A stretch of DNA of 64,000 bases from contig NC_056761.1 of assembly GCF_018687715.1 (NCBI RefSeq), positions 14,041,001-14,105,000 on the forward strand, written 5' to 3'. The notes under the pieces are model-generated. The model had not been told where the DNA came from, ran no database searches, and saw only the letters and a program-made list of their open reading frames with translations. Position numbers and translations under genes: made by a program. Positions within the stretch are counted from its first letter, which is position 1. Each line of letters opens with the position of its first letter. The DNA comes from Carya illinoinensis. Lineage: Eukaryota; Streptophyta; Magnoliopsida; Fagales; Juglandaceae. Shown in pieces: positions 10,794 through 22,052 of the stretch.

Positions 10794-13127
10794 TCAATCG
10801 GGATCTCTAAGAGGAATAAGTGTACAGTTCCTCTCCACTTCATTGGTAAGTGATGTATCCTGCTGCAAGGCTCGTTCTAGGTGATTGGCTGGTGCATCTT
10901 CTTTAAAGGGCTTTTCCACACCTTGCTTAATGACATCAACCCGGAAGCAAGTGCTTGGCTCTTCTGGAATTCTCATGGCTTGGTAAATTTTGAACAAAAC
11001 CTCTTCCTTGTTCACTCTCAATGTTAACTCACCCTTTTGAACATCAATCAAAGCTCTTCCCGTAGCCAAGAATGGTCGGCCAAGAATTAGTGGGACTTCT
11101 TCATCTTCTTCCATGTCTAGCACCACAAAATCAGCAGGGAAGATAAATTTATCCACTTTTACCAATACGTCTTCTATGATTCCACGTGGATACTTGATGG
11201 ACCGATCCGCTAGTTGCAAAGAAATTGTTGTAGGCTTCATCTCTTCAAGTCCTGATTTCCTGCAAACAGAAAGTGGCATAAGATTAATGCTAGCACCAAG
11301 ATCACATAAAAATTTATCAAAAAATGAATTTCCAATAGTGCAAGGCAAAGTAAAACTCCCCGGATCTTTTAATTTTTGAGGCAATTTCTTTTGAAGAATG
11401 GCACTACATTCTTCAGAAAGCTTCACTGTTTCAAACTCTTCCAACCTTCTCTTCTTGGAAATAATGTCCTTCAGGAATTTGACATAATTTGGCATTTGTT
11501 CCAAGGCATCTGCAAAATGAATATTTATGTGAATTTTCTTAAAAATATCCAAAAACTTAGAAAATTGCTTATCTAGTTTTTGCTTTTGAAAACGCTGAGG
11601 GTAAGGAAGTGGAGGAGCAAGAATAGGAGGATTGTCAGGAAATGAAATTGTAGGAGCAAAGTCGGTCTCCTCTAGTGTACCATTGACAATCTCATCTTCT
11701 TCTACTTTATTCTTGCTTTGGCCAATGTTCACAGCTGTAGGGGTGGACTTGCTCTCCTTCAATGGTGACCTCTCTATTTCTTTTCCACTCCTAAGTGTGA
11801 TGGCCTTGCATTGTTCCTTTGGATTCACTTAAGTGTTGCTAGGAAAAGCTCCTCTTTGTTGGGCATTGATGGTAGTGGCTAGTTGCCCAATTTGCACTTC
11901 AATATTCTTTATAGCAGCTCCCATATTGCTACAATGAGTCTCAATGTTGTCCAACCGTGAGTCAGTCTTTTTAAACCGTGCATTGGTCTCTTGAACAAAG
12001 GAAACCATGGCATCCTCAAGTGACATCTTCTTCTCGCTTGGTTGGCTATCAAATCCGGGAGGATGTTGAGGTTGCAACACATTCTTGGTATTTCCATATG
12101 AAAGATTCTCATGATTTCTAAGCCCTGGATGATAGTAATTTGGCATAGGATTACCACGATAATTGTAGTTCCGATTGTTGACAAATTGAACTTGTTCTTG
12201 ACTCGCCTCATTGCTTGGAACTATCATACTTGTAGATGCTACATATTCTGTACTTTGTGGTATCCTTTGTGTTGTCAAGGCTGAAATCTGATGAGATAGA
12301 GTAGCTACTTGAGCGGAAAGAGCTGCTATCGGCTCCAAGTCATGAATTCCAGCAACCTTCTTAGCCAAAGTCCTCTCAGTTGGCCATTGATAGTTGTTTG
12401 AAGCCATTTCCTCCAAAAGTGCAGTAGCACCTTCAGCTGTCTTCGACATCAAAGTTCCACCAGAAGCAGCATCAACTATAGTTCGAGTTTACCCATTTAA
12501 CCCATTATAGAACATCTGAACTTGCAACCAATCTGGCAATCCATGTTGTGGGCAACGTCGAACCAAGTCCTTATACCTTTCCCATGCTTCATAGAGTGAC
12601 TCAAAATCATTTTGCTTGAACTGGCCAATCTCACTCCCGAGTTGGGCTGTTTTTGCAGGAGGAAAGAATTTAGCAAGAAACCTCTCAGCCATGTCTTGCC
12701 AACTAACGATGCTTCCCGGTTGTAGAGATTGTAGCCAACCTCTAGCCTTGTCCCTCAAAGAGAAAGGAAACAATCTCAGTCTAATGGTGTCTTCAGTAAC
12801 ACCATTGATCTTCACAGTGTCACAAATCTCCAAAAACATAGCCAAATGAATATTGGGATCATCCAGTGGCGATCCGCTGAATTGAGCCTGCTGCACCATG
12901 CTAATCAAAGTTGGTTTGAGCTCAAAGTTGTTGGCATTGATTGGCTGGCGCATTATGCTCGAGTAATTTCCATTCACAACTGGCCGCACATAGTCCTTCA
13001 AGGTGCGTGGTAGTACCTCACGATCTTCTTCAGTCATAACTAGTATCTTATTTCTTCTTAGTGATCTAAGAGTTCTTTCAATCTCCGGATCAACAGGAAT
13101 AATGTCACGAGATCTAGTACGGCGCAT
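10794..13127 (-). pseudogene. gag-protease polyprotein, Athila-like, broken
   Basis: The frame starts with ATG at 13127 and stays in one register to the TGA/TAA end at 10794, interrupted by two in-frame TAA codons, at 12489-12491 and 11829-11831. Both fit CAA-to-TAA changes. The gag part (about residues 1-210) has the retrotransposon gag core with LRLFPFSLRDKARGWL and the WERYKDLVRRCPQHG word. The middle is glutamine/asparagine rich. The protease part (from about residue 500) contains NPKEQCKAITLRSGKE, then the aspartic site FLCDLGASINLMPLS and the ILGRPFLATGRALIDV block. Its last dozen residues (ERNCTLIPLRDPD) match the end of the integrase at 63073 ([13 protein letters not shown]), which marks the deletion that removed RT, RNase H and integrase. 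It would supply the particle shell and maturation enzyme if intact. Confidence 0.85.
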
Positions 13128-13230
13128 CCAATGTCAAAAACACACATGTAGAACAAATTAAAACAAAATTCTAAATTAAAACCAAGATTACTTTGTATCG
13201 ATATTGACGAAAAGAATAAGAATAAACCAA

Positions 13231-13248
13231 TCCCCGGCAACGGCGCCA
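13231..13248 (-). promoter_or_regulatory. primer binding site, tRNA-Asp
   Basis: TGGCGCCGTTGCCGGGGA on the minus strand lies six bases inside the 5' LTR. It is the complement of the 3' end of plant tRNA-Asp including CCA, the usual minus-strand DNA primer site of Athila-type elements. It is not a tRNA gene. Confidence 0.88.
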
Positions 13249-13254
13249 AAAACT

Positions 13255-14564
13255 TGACCGGTGTAAAACTGCAAGTGCACAGTATCGTAGTTTTATAATA
13301 AAGTGGTAAGAAGAGTATCGTCCTCAGGGATTGGTACCTTACTCTTGCCAAATACCAAAATTATACTAATCTCAATTTTATCTAGAGGAATCGCTAAGGT
13401 TTTTGTAGTTGCAAATAAAACTAGATCAACTCAAAGAGAAATAAGCAAAGAAAATAAAACTGACTTTCAAAGATCAAATTTAATAGGGAAGAAAACTTCT
13501 AGGAAATCGATTTCACCATAATTCTTCACTATGCTTTTCTCATCCAGCTAATTTAACTTAAACCTCTTTTGTCTATTAGCAAATCTCTAATTCATCCAAA
13601 AGCCTCTTTCGATAGTCAATTGGAAGTGATTCTAGTTTATCAATTCACACAAGAATATGCAAATTAAATAATCAAGAACGCAATAAGACCAATGATTTAA
13701 TTACTACACAGGTTCATACAAGTCTTTCGATCTCTATACTTACCTATGCTGAAATATCCAAGATCTACCCTATGATTCCCTCTTTCGATAGCAAATCACA
13801 AGATTAATAATCATCTAATCAATGGCCAGTTAATTAGAAGCATTAAACTCAGAATAAATCAGATAAACAAAGAGAGAATTGCATTAAATTAGCATGGACA
13901 AACAAGCATAGTTCGGAAATAGGTTACATCGTTTTCCTAGAATAAAGAAAATTTAGCTCATGCTAGAAATGGAATTCAACATAAACGAATTCACCATAAT
14001 TGTTCTGAGAAGATGGGAAGAAGAAAATAAATACTGAAAAATCCTCCTTGCAGCCTCAACTCGTCGTCAAAAGCTCAAGGGAACGATTCAACGCTTTTCT
14101 CCCGTCCGTGCTCGTGTATGAATCCAACGTACGTGCAAGAAATTGGAATTCCGTCTCCAAAACAAATGATTTGAATCCCTCTAGCTATGTTTTTCTCTCC
14201 CAAAGAGTGTTCTCCAGTCAAAACTCGCGGCTCTAGAGTGAAAAATGGCTTTTATATGGTCCCACGGCGGAAAACCTAAAATCTGTCAAAATACGATGTT
14301 CGTTCGAGCGGGGTGTCGAGCGCGCGTCGAGCGTTCGACTCTGCCTGATTTCGCTCGAGCGCACATCGAGCGTTCGACTCTGCCTGATTTCGCTCGAGCG
14401 GCCAATGTCTCTGCTCGAGCGATCTTCGTTTTTCAGCAACCCGCTCGAGCTCCCTGTCGAGCGGCAGTCGAGCGTTTGAATCTGCCTGAATTCGCTCGAG
14501 CGGCCAAAAGCCTCCGCTCGAGCGAACTTGTAAAATCTGCAATATGAAATTTTGCAAGTCATCA
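13255..14564 (-). repeat. 5' LTR of the Athila-like element
   Basis: 1310 bases, TG..CA termini on the minus strand, almost identical to 7843-9152. It carries the same CGCTCGAGCG array at 14302-14525. The sequence directly outside (14565-14569) is GTTAC, the target duplication. Long frames on both strands through the palindrome array are artefacts of its self-complementarity. Confidence 0.93.
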
Positions 14565-14569
14565 GTTAC

Positions 14570-14984
14570 ATACAAAAATCTCAAAACTTAGAGAATTTTA
14601 GCTGAAAATGCAAAAGCCTAATCATTGCATAAAAAAATAACTAAACAAGAATCAAAACTTGAATTAAAATAACCTCAATTACTTGCAACGATTTAACTAC
14701 TCAAGATGGTATAATACCATCAACATAGAATCTATTAATCTACCTCTTTTTGAACGATTGAAACTGTTTCAATAAAAAAAAAAGTTTTAAAAATCTCAAC
14801 CCGTATGTCGTCTACGATTGTACGTTATGAAGCAGCAGGGCTTATGTAACATCGTTTTATAAAAATACCCTCAATTTAAAACATTTATCATTGTATATAT
14901 GAAATATTATAAAAAAGATTATCCATATATATATATTTTGATAAACATACATATATTATTACTAAAAAGTAATTATATATAATA
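14570..14984. other. repeat flank, no gene
   Basis: The first part continues the dispersed repeat interrupted by the gypsy element (ACAAAAATCTCAAA). The rest is AT-rich with no supported feature. Confidence 0.4.
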
Positions 14985-15330
14985 CATTAACTTTGTCATA
15001 TCCATTTTATCACATTCATTGATACTAATTCCAATAGTACTCCCGACTTTAGACGCTTGGGTACTGCTCGAAGACATGCCCAATTAAACAATATCAAGAA
15101 TGACTTTTCATTGGAATGTCTTAATATTTCCAGCCCCTAGTGCACGGCAATCTTGGTAGTTGAAAACATGCATGGTTCCACATGTTGGTGACCCTGGCAT
15201 TGCTGAAAGAATCTGTTGGCCAGTCGGCTTCACTTGATCTACTTTGTGTAGCATACGCACTCAAAAGAGAAATTTCCCATGACAAAAAAAGCGTACAACC
15301 AAAACCATTTTGTCACAAATTTCCCATGCA
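14985..15330 (+). repeat. receptor-locus upstream region, relic copy
   Basis: This is related to 55795-56330, which precedes the LRR receptor gene, and to 6780-7035 in inverted orientation. Shared words include ACATTAACTTTG.CATA, CCCCTAG..CACGGCAA, GTTGAAAAC..GCATG, ATGTTGGTGACC and TAGC.TACGCACTCAAAA. In combination with the LRR-like stretch that follows, this looks like the promoter of a decayed receptor gene. Confidence 0.55.
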
Positions 15331-15375
15331 TGCATGCATTGGAGTGATGGATGGATCATCAAGGACTTGAAATCT

Positions 15376-15471
15376 CTCTCATTGTCACTACGAAACAGCT
15401 TTCAAGGCCTTATTCCAGACATCATTTCACAAATTGGTGAGCTTGCAATTCTTGCACTTGTCCCATATTAA
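15376..15471 (+). pseudogene. LRR receptor-like gene fragment
   Basis: A 31-codon open stretch reads LSLRNSFQGLIPDIISQIGEL.., which fits the plant extracellular LRR consensus (N.F.G.IP..I..L..L). It ends in TAA at 15469-15471. Nothing before it forms a signal peptide exon, and 15480-15560 is degraded. Its position downstream of a copy of the receptor promoter DNA supports a relic of a second receptor gene rather than chance similarity. The fragment is short, so confidence is moderate. Confidence 0.45.
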
Positions 15472-15559
15472 TGATCTGTCTAGGAAAATTTCAAAGTGGC
15501 CTGGGGAGCTTAGCTTCATGAGGTCCTTCCATGCCAGAGAAAGACTGCTTGACCTATAG

Positions 15560-16480
15560 TCGGTCGATCGAGTTAAGTACTTGAACGACGATTGAATTAT
15601 GTTGCAGTATCATATTTTTTAACTAACAAATTATTATTTGGAATGAAATATTAAATTTTTTTTACTGAAAAATAATATCTATTATTACAAATTAATTTGT
15701 ATTAATAGTGAGTTATTTATAAAATTATATATGTTGAATGAAAAATATTGTATTCGTAATAAGGCATCGACTTAAATATGACTTTTTACTTTCTATCACA
15801 AGTCTTAAAATACTGTAATCAGATATTTTCAGACTACTTTATTGTTATTTACAAACTATTTATTAATATTTTTACTGTTATTTATAGAACATTTGAAATA
15901 CTCTTAGAATCTACATTAATGAAACTTAGGTCTTGCTTGGATATATAGTTTATTGGTCTCATTTTATGTCATCTTATTTTTACATCTAAATATTACTCAA
16001 TTACAAATACTTTTTAATTTTCTCTCGTATTTTTCTATCTAATCATTACAATTTTTTGAAACTATTTTACAGAATAAAAAAATAATTAATTTTTTCAAAA
16101 TTAAAAAAAAATTATATTATAACAATATTTAAAATTTATAATACTTTTATTTTACTTTTTTGTCTTATATTTTTTATAATTTAACAAAATTTTTAACTCA
16201 AACTATTTCATTATTTCTTACAAATCACCTCAATATTATCCACAAATTCCATCCGATAAGATGATCCAAACAACTTCTTTATCAGGTTTGGGGCAAAGAA
16301 ATCTCATCTTAAATTTAAAATTCACATCTTATCATTACAACTTTTTAAAATTTCTACACAAAATATAATAAATAATTCAACTTTTTTAAATTTCAATACA
16401 AATTTTTTAAATTTTAAAATAATAATAATATTAAAAATAATATTTTAAACTTTTATCTTAAACTTAAAATTGTCATCACT
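15560..16480. repeat. AT-rich stretch with MITE-like elements
   Basis: No gene is supported. A unit at about 15930-16270 begins GTCTTGCTTGGATATATAG and ends in the inverted CATCCGATAAGATGATCCAA. A second, 16275-16440, carries AAATCTCATCTTAAATTTAA. Both belong to the GTTTGGAT/GATGAGAT group seen elsewhere in the window. 15600-15900 is AT-rich filler. Confidence 0.4.
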
Positions 16481-16495
16481 ATCCCAAACATCTAT

Positions 16496-16573
16496 GGGTA
16501 ATGCTACAGTCACCGCTGTAGCTTCCCGTTTTATCTTACCGCTTGAGCTGGCATGCCACGTGTTATGCCACGT

Positions 16574-16575
<2 letters not shown>
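16496..16575 (+). repeat. left terminal inverted repeat of the MULE
   Basis: It pairs imperfectly with the complement of 23670-23742, sharing AATGCTAC, CACC, CCGCTTGA and TGGCATGC in order. A run of about 39 T residues follows at 16577-16615. Confidence 0.7.
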
Positions 16576-16614
<39 letters not shown>

Positions 16615-16619
16615 CTGGT

Positions 16620-16828
16620 CTTAGAAGAAAGTGTCCGGCCCAACGTCCCCTCCTTATTTTTTCTTTAGACGTGAACAAGCGGTAAGAAATCTCCAAACCC
16701 CCTATAAGCCTACCTCCATTTTCTCTAGCTCTTCCGTCAGACGTCCATCGGCATCCAGTCCATTCAGCAAGAAATCCATTTCCGGCGTCGACTTCCAGCT
16801 CTCCTTTGTCCAAACTCTAATCCGAGAG
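16620..16828 (+). other. probable non-coding leader exon of the MULE transposase
   Basis: The composition changes here to a C/T-rich leader-like sequence that ends AATCCGAGAG followed by GTACAT, a plausible donor. The next acceptor before the coding ATG is near 17829 (..CATGAAG). Short frames inside are not convincing. Transcription start and promoter cannot be placed. Confidence 0.4.
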
Positions 16829-17854
16829 GTACATTTATCATTTTTTCCCTCAAGTTTTGATGTATAAATTGATTATGATGAAATCTGTGGTTTTGAAACA
16901 TCCTTTTAGTTTTGATATTGTCCTTTGTTTTTTTGTTTTTTGTATGCGGCATTCCTTGACCTCAACGAATGAGCAGCGCTTCTGAAATTATAGAAAAAAA
17001 AAACAGAGCAAAATCGAGAGAAAGTTATATCATCACTCTGAAAAGGCAAAAAGGTGTGTAAATATAAATAATATTGTTAAAAAAATATGGTTTTTTCCGT
17101 TTCAAGAAAAGCAACTAGCTTTTCAGTTGTTGAATCATTCCCCTAGTCTTATTTAACTTCATGGAGTTTCAGATGCTCCAAATAAGATTGAGGACTTGAA
17201 AAAGTAAATAATTTTCTAATGTTAGTGTTTTCCAGTATATAAGAGTAGGTTCAGACTGATGCAAGTGGTTGCTGACTTTGGAAAATCTTGTAAAACAGAA
17301 GCGAAGCCCCATACCATTATAACTTCAATTATTCTATATTTTTTTAGAGCGCATTTAGTTGAAGTTTGTTTTTTTGTTTTGTATGTTTTGATAGACCAGA
17401 TGATAAATTTTGATGATAGATTATCAACACTATATTTTAATTTTTCGAGACCCATATATAAAGCCCTTTAATATTTTTAGATATATCATTTCTATCTTCT
17501 TTTTTCTTTGGCGATTGAGACACAGTTAACATTCTCATTGAATCTATGTAAGGACAAAATTCTTTTGGCTTATTTGTTTGTCTTGGAGAGAAGTTTAGAA
17601 TATCTTTTTAACGTTTTGGGGCTTTGGGTATGTCAATTGATCGTTGTTGATGATCACTCATAGAATTTCACTTTTAATTGCTTTTATGGTTTATATAAGA
17701 AGTTGATTTCTGATAGTAATTGATGTTTTATTTTCAAACTACATTATGTTCTATTTTCAAACTATATTTGCTTGTTTTGACAGTAGTGCTATTTTGTTTT
17801 TTTTTTTCTATATCTTTTTGTATCATGAAGGGCAATTCGAACGTTGGCTGAACA

Positions 17855-20800
17855 ATGGATATTGACATAGAACATTCAGATAAAGAATGTGATGAGGTAG
17901 GAATTGATGAGGAGATTGATTGTGATGAAACTATTGAAGAACCTATAGTAGGAATGAGCTTTTCATCTGTAGAAGAAGTTCGGTCTTACTATATGAAATA
18001 TGGTAAGCAAAAGGGTTTTGGAGTGTGTAAAAGGAATTCTAGACAAGATGACGATGGGAATGTCAGATGGATTTGCTTGGCATGTGCACGAGGAGGCACA
18101 TCAAAGAGTAAGGCTGCCAATGTTATGAAACCAAGACAGACAGAGAAGATAGGGTTTATGGCTAGGATTAACGCGAGGCTAAATGATGAAAGTGGATATA
18201 CCCTATCTAAAGTGATCTTGGATCACACACACGTTTGTAGTCCGGGAAAGGCAAGGCATTTTAGATGCTTTAAGAAAGTTGATGCTCGTGTGGCTAAGAG
18301 GTTTGAAATAAATGACGAGGCAGGAATAAGGTTGTCCAAAAATTTCAAGGCTGTGGTTGTTGAGGCGGGGGGGTACGAGAATGTGCCATTCGGGGAGAAT
18401 GAGTGTCGAAACTACATCGACAAAGCTAGACAACTTCGCCTCGGGGTTGGAGGTTCTACAGCTCTATGTAACTATTTCGATGATATGCAAAAAAGAAATC
18501 CAAAGTTTTATTATAAGATAGACGTTGACAATGAGATGCGGTTAAAGAATGTGTTTTGGGCAGATGCCTGAAGTAGAGCTGCGTATGAATCATTTGGGGA
18601 TGTGATTACATTTGACACGACATATTTGACTAATGCATATAAGATGCCTTTTGCACCTTTTGTGGGTGTGAACCACCATGGGCAGTCAATCCTATTCGGG
18701 TGTGGATTAATATCCAACGAGGACGCAAATACATTTGAGTGGTTGTTTGAGTCATGGTTGAAGTGTATGAATGATCAACCACCAAATGCAATCATCACAG
18801 ACCAAGATAAGGCTATGAAAATTGCAATTTCAAGGGCGTTTCCAACATCTAGGCATCGCTTTTGCTTGTGGCATATAATGAAAAAGCTTCCTGAGAAGTT
18901 TGGATCACATTATCAATATGAGGAAATAAAGAATACTCTACATAAATGCGTTTATGACTCTTTCACTGAGAAAGAATTCGAGGCACATTGGGGCGATATG
19001 CTTGATACTTATGATTTACATGAGAATGCATAGTTGGTATCATTATATAGTGATCGGTATTTTTGGGTGCCAGCCTACGTTAGAGACACATTTTGGGCAG
19101 GAATGTCAACTACACAACGGAGTGAAGGCATGAATGCCTTTTTCGAAGACTACGTTAACTCTAAAACAACTTTGAAACAATTTGTTGACCAATACGATTC
19201 AGCCCTTAGGAGAAAGGTTGAGAATGAAGCAATTGCTGACTTTAATTCATTCAGCACAAAGATTCCTTGCATCACTCGATATCCTCTTGAGAAGCAATTT
19301 CAAAAAGCATATACAATTGCTAAATTCAAAGAAGTACAAGAGGAATTGCGAGGACTTATATATTTGACTACCACTTTTTTGGGATGTGAGGGTGCTCGAT
19401 ATAAGTGCGTAGTTGCCGATGAGGTTCAAGTTAGTGATAACTTCCTAAAATGTGTGAATTTCACTGTCGAAGTTGATGAAGATCCCCTTGATGTTAAATG
19501 CAGTTGTAAGTTGTTTGAGTTTAGGGGCATATTATGCAGGCACACTCTTCGTATCTTGACTCAACTAGGCAAGGATACAATACCATCAAAATATATCTTG
19601 GATCGGTGGAAGAAGGATGTAAAGCGAAAATGCATATTCGTGAAAAGTAGTTATGACACTAGTAGCATCGACGATACCCGAAGGTACGATAGGATCCAAA
19701 ATGCCTTCTATGAACTGTGTTACAATGCTTCAAAGGCCGAGAGCAGGTGTGTGAAATTGATTAGCCAGATAGAACAATTGAAGGTACAGTACCCTGGTAT
19801 CGTTGATTGTGATACTAGCACCACAGTTGATCCAGTTACTTCTATGGAGGGCACGACAGGTAGAGTTCTTAGTTCGTTGGTAGTTTGAAGTAAGGGAAGA
19901 CCACCGACTAAAAGAAAAGTGCATCCCGTTGAGAAGAGTCTTAAGAAATCTAGTACGAGAAGGCGATTGCACCGTGACGAAGTCGAGGTTCCTTTTTATT
20001 AATATTGTGTACTAAATTTACATTTCAAAAAATATTATTTTTCTAATAATGATAAATTTTTATTTTCATTCCAATGCACAGCGAAGTAGTCGCGCTTCAT
20101 ATGAATGCATTGTGAGCGGCACACAGCAAGAGGCTCCTCAAACTCAGGTTGTTTTTCCCTATTCACAATTGCTACATTTTTTATATTTTAGAACATGGTA
20201 ATCATAATGAACTTTTGCTATAGGATCAACAAAGTCAAATTTGGACACATGTGCCAGATTTTTTTTCAACTCCTTCGATTGCTACGGATTATTTTGGCAC
20301 TGAAGGGACTGCTTCTCCCTCACAGGTAATTGGAAGACTGATGCGAATGCTCTAAAACTACCAAACTTGTCATTTCCAATGCCCCCTCCACCTCTTCTAA
20401 TGGCATATCATTACAATACATCTAGCCTTGGCATAACATCATTTATGGGGCTGCTTGAGAGATAGGCTCTAACAATATATCATTAATTAGTTGTTTAATT
20501 TATGGGTCCAGAATTGCCAATGGTATATCAGTGCTAATTTATAATATGATGTGTATTTCTATGGAAATTCCATGCAAAAGACTATCTCGTTTGGTAGCTT
20601 AATTCTAAGATTTTTTGGGTAGTAGTAACTTGGATTCATGAGGCGATATATATTATATATACTAGGATTAATTATATGTAACAATTTTGGGACTGCTATT
20701 TTTTAGCCTTGTAATTAAATAACTTTTTTATGCCACTCACAGTACACACCTCATCAAGCATACACTAGGGATAATTTTGGTATTGGACAGATTGCTCCTC

Positions 20801-21091
20801 CCTCACAGGTAATGAGAAATAAATTATATTGGTATTATTTTTTGTTAAGTGCATTGCCACTTTTAACAATTTTTTATGCCCTCCTTAGGACACAACTGAT
20901 CAGGATACACTACGGAGGCTTTTCATATTGGATTGAGTGCTCCTATAATGCAGGTAATTGGTGTATAAAATATAGCAAATTTAGTTTTTTCAAATTTTCT
21001 TTCTTTATATGATAATAGTGACTTTTTATTCATTTAGGCGCAATGGAAGGGATTACATCTCTCAAATCAGGATAATGATCCAAGGAATTAA
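17855..21091 (+). pseudogene. FAR1/FHY3-type MULE transposase, broken
   Basis: Exons by GT-AG signals: 17855-19987, 20082-20147, 20224-20325, 20743-20808, a decayed exon near 20889-20951, and 21038-21091 (TAA). The main exon is one frame with TGA at 18569-18571, TAG at 19031-19033 and TGA at 19886-19888. Domains in order: an acidic N-terminus; a FAR1 zinc-type DNA-binding region (about residues 35-135, with ..VCKRNSR.. and the DHTHVC word); the MULE transposase core with the acidic residues in VITFDTTY, IITDQDKAM and TTQRSEGMNAFF; and a SWIM zinc finger CSCKLFEFRGILCRH. It would cut and rejoin the element ends. Host FAR1 relatives share these domains, but terminal repeats and a target duplication favour a transposon copy. 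All three stops fit single C-to-T or G-to-A changes. Confidence 0.85.
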
Positions 21092-22050
21092 TCATAAATG
21101 ATGCCACGTACAGTGATTGAAAGACCCCTTATATTTTGGAAGATAGTTGGTGTGTATATATTATATTTGCTCCTCACTTATTTTTGGTTGATGGAGAGGG
21201 TGCAATGGTATATATTTTGGAAGATAGTTGGTGTATATATATTAGATTTGCTCATTTTTTTTTGGTTAATTAATGAGGGGAGGGTCAAATGGTATATTTG
21301 TTCCATTTTTGGAGTTACAAGATGTTTTGTGATGAAGCTACAGTTTTTTGGGAGGGACCAATTGTATATTTGCTCCATTTTTGAGATTCCATGTAACTAT
21401 TTTGTAATGAAATTACATTTCTATAGTTGATTAAATGAAGCAAGAGGCTACATTATGATATATTTCCTCTGTTTCCTCTGTTTATTTGGATGCCCCCCTT
21501 ATTGGTGCATTGGGGTTGCATATTATATAAGTGCATGTTGATGTTTCTAACTCCCCAACTAGTACCTCTCCAGTCTCCTCCTTTGCATCTTAAGAAAAAG
21601 AAATTGTGGCAGGACAAGAATGGTGACCATTTCGAGGAGTCCACTTAACAAGTACTAAACTTTTTTCGCCTCCACAACATCAAGTTCTTAATTTTTATTT
21701 TCAAACCATCACGGTGTCATCCATATATGTTCAGAGAATTGGAAGGGGGAAATGGAAAGAAATTGGAAAGGTGTCGTCCCAAATTTCTGTTGGGCATTAC
21801 GTCACCCTGCATCCATTCCAATTCATCAAAAGATTCACCAAAGCAATGTTCAACATGAGTCACATTGATTTTTGCACAGTTCCTGATAATTTGGTTTTGG
21901 AACAATAATATTATCTAACAATCAATTTCTTTTACGTGCAAAAAGTGGCAATTTATTCATGATTAAGTACTAAAGAAAACTCTGACAAGAACCAAAAAAA
22001 AAAAAAGGATGGAAAATGTTCTAGACATCGATTTACAAACCAATACACAG
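21092..22050. other. MULE 3' flank with degenerate tandem repeats
   Basis: 21120-21420 contains three to four degenerate copies of a unit around TTTTGGAAGATAGTTGGTGT and TGGTATATTTG.TCCATTTTT. The first two share TATTTTGGAAGATAGTTGGT exactly. The region probably includes the transposase 3' untranslated part. 21450-22050 has no supported gene. Confidence 0.5.
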
Positions 22051-22052
22051 AC

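Larger units (their letters stand above)
7843..14564 (-). mobile_element. Ty3/gypsy (Athila-like) deletion derivative, 6.7 kb
   Basis: Complete element on the minus strand: 5' LTR 13255-14564, primer site 13231-13248, gag-pro coding 10794-13127, a non-coding tail, a polypurine tract next to 9153, and 3' LTR 7843-9152. Both LTRs are 1310 bases long and differ at only about seven places by eye, so the insertion is recent. The 5-base target duplication GTTAC flanks it at 7838-7842 and 14565-14569. Reverse transcriptase, RNase H and integrase are absent. The related element at 60167 retains integrase, so the loss is an internal deletion. The Athila/Tat assignment rests on gag sequence character and a tRNA-Asp primer site. 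It must have moved using proteins supplied by another copy. Confidence 0.92.

Noticed and set aside
13231..13248. tRNA-Asp gene
   Set aside because: Only the 18-base primer complement of the tRNA 3' end is present; there is no cloverleaf around it.
17855..19888. Host FAR1-related light-signalling regulator
   Set aside because: Terminal inverted repeats and a 9-base duplication surround it, and three stops break it. A transposon copy explains all of this.
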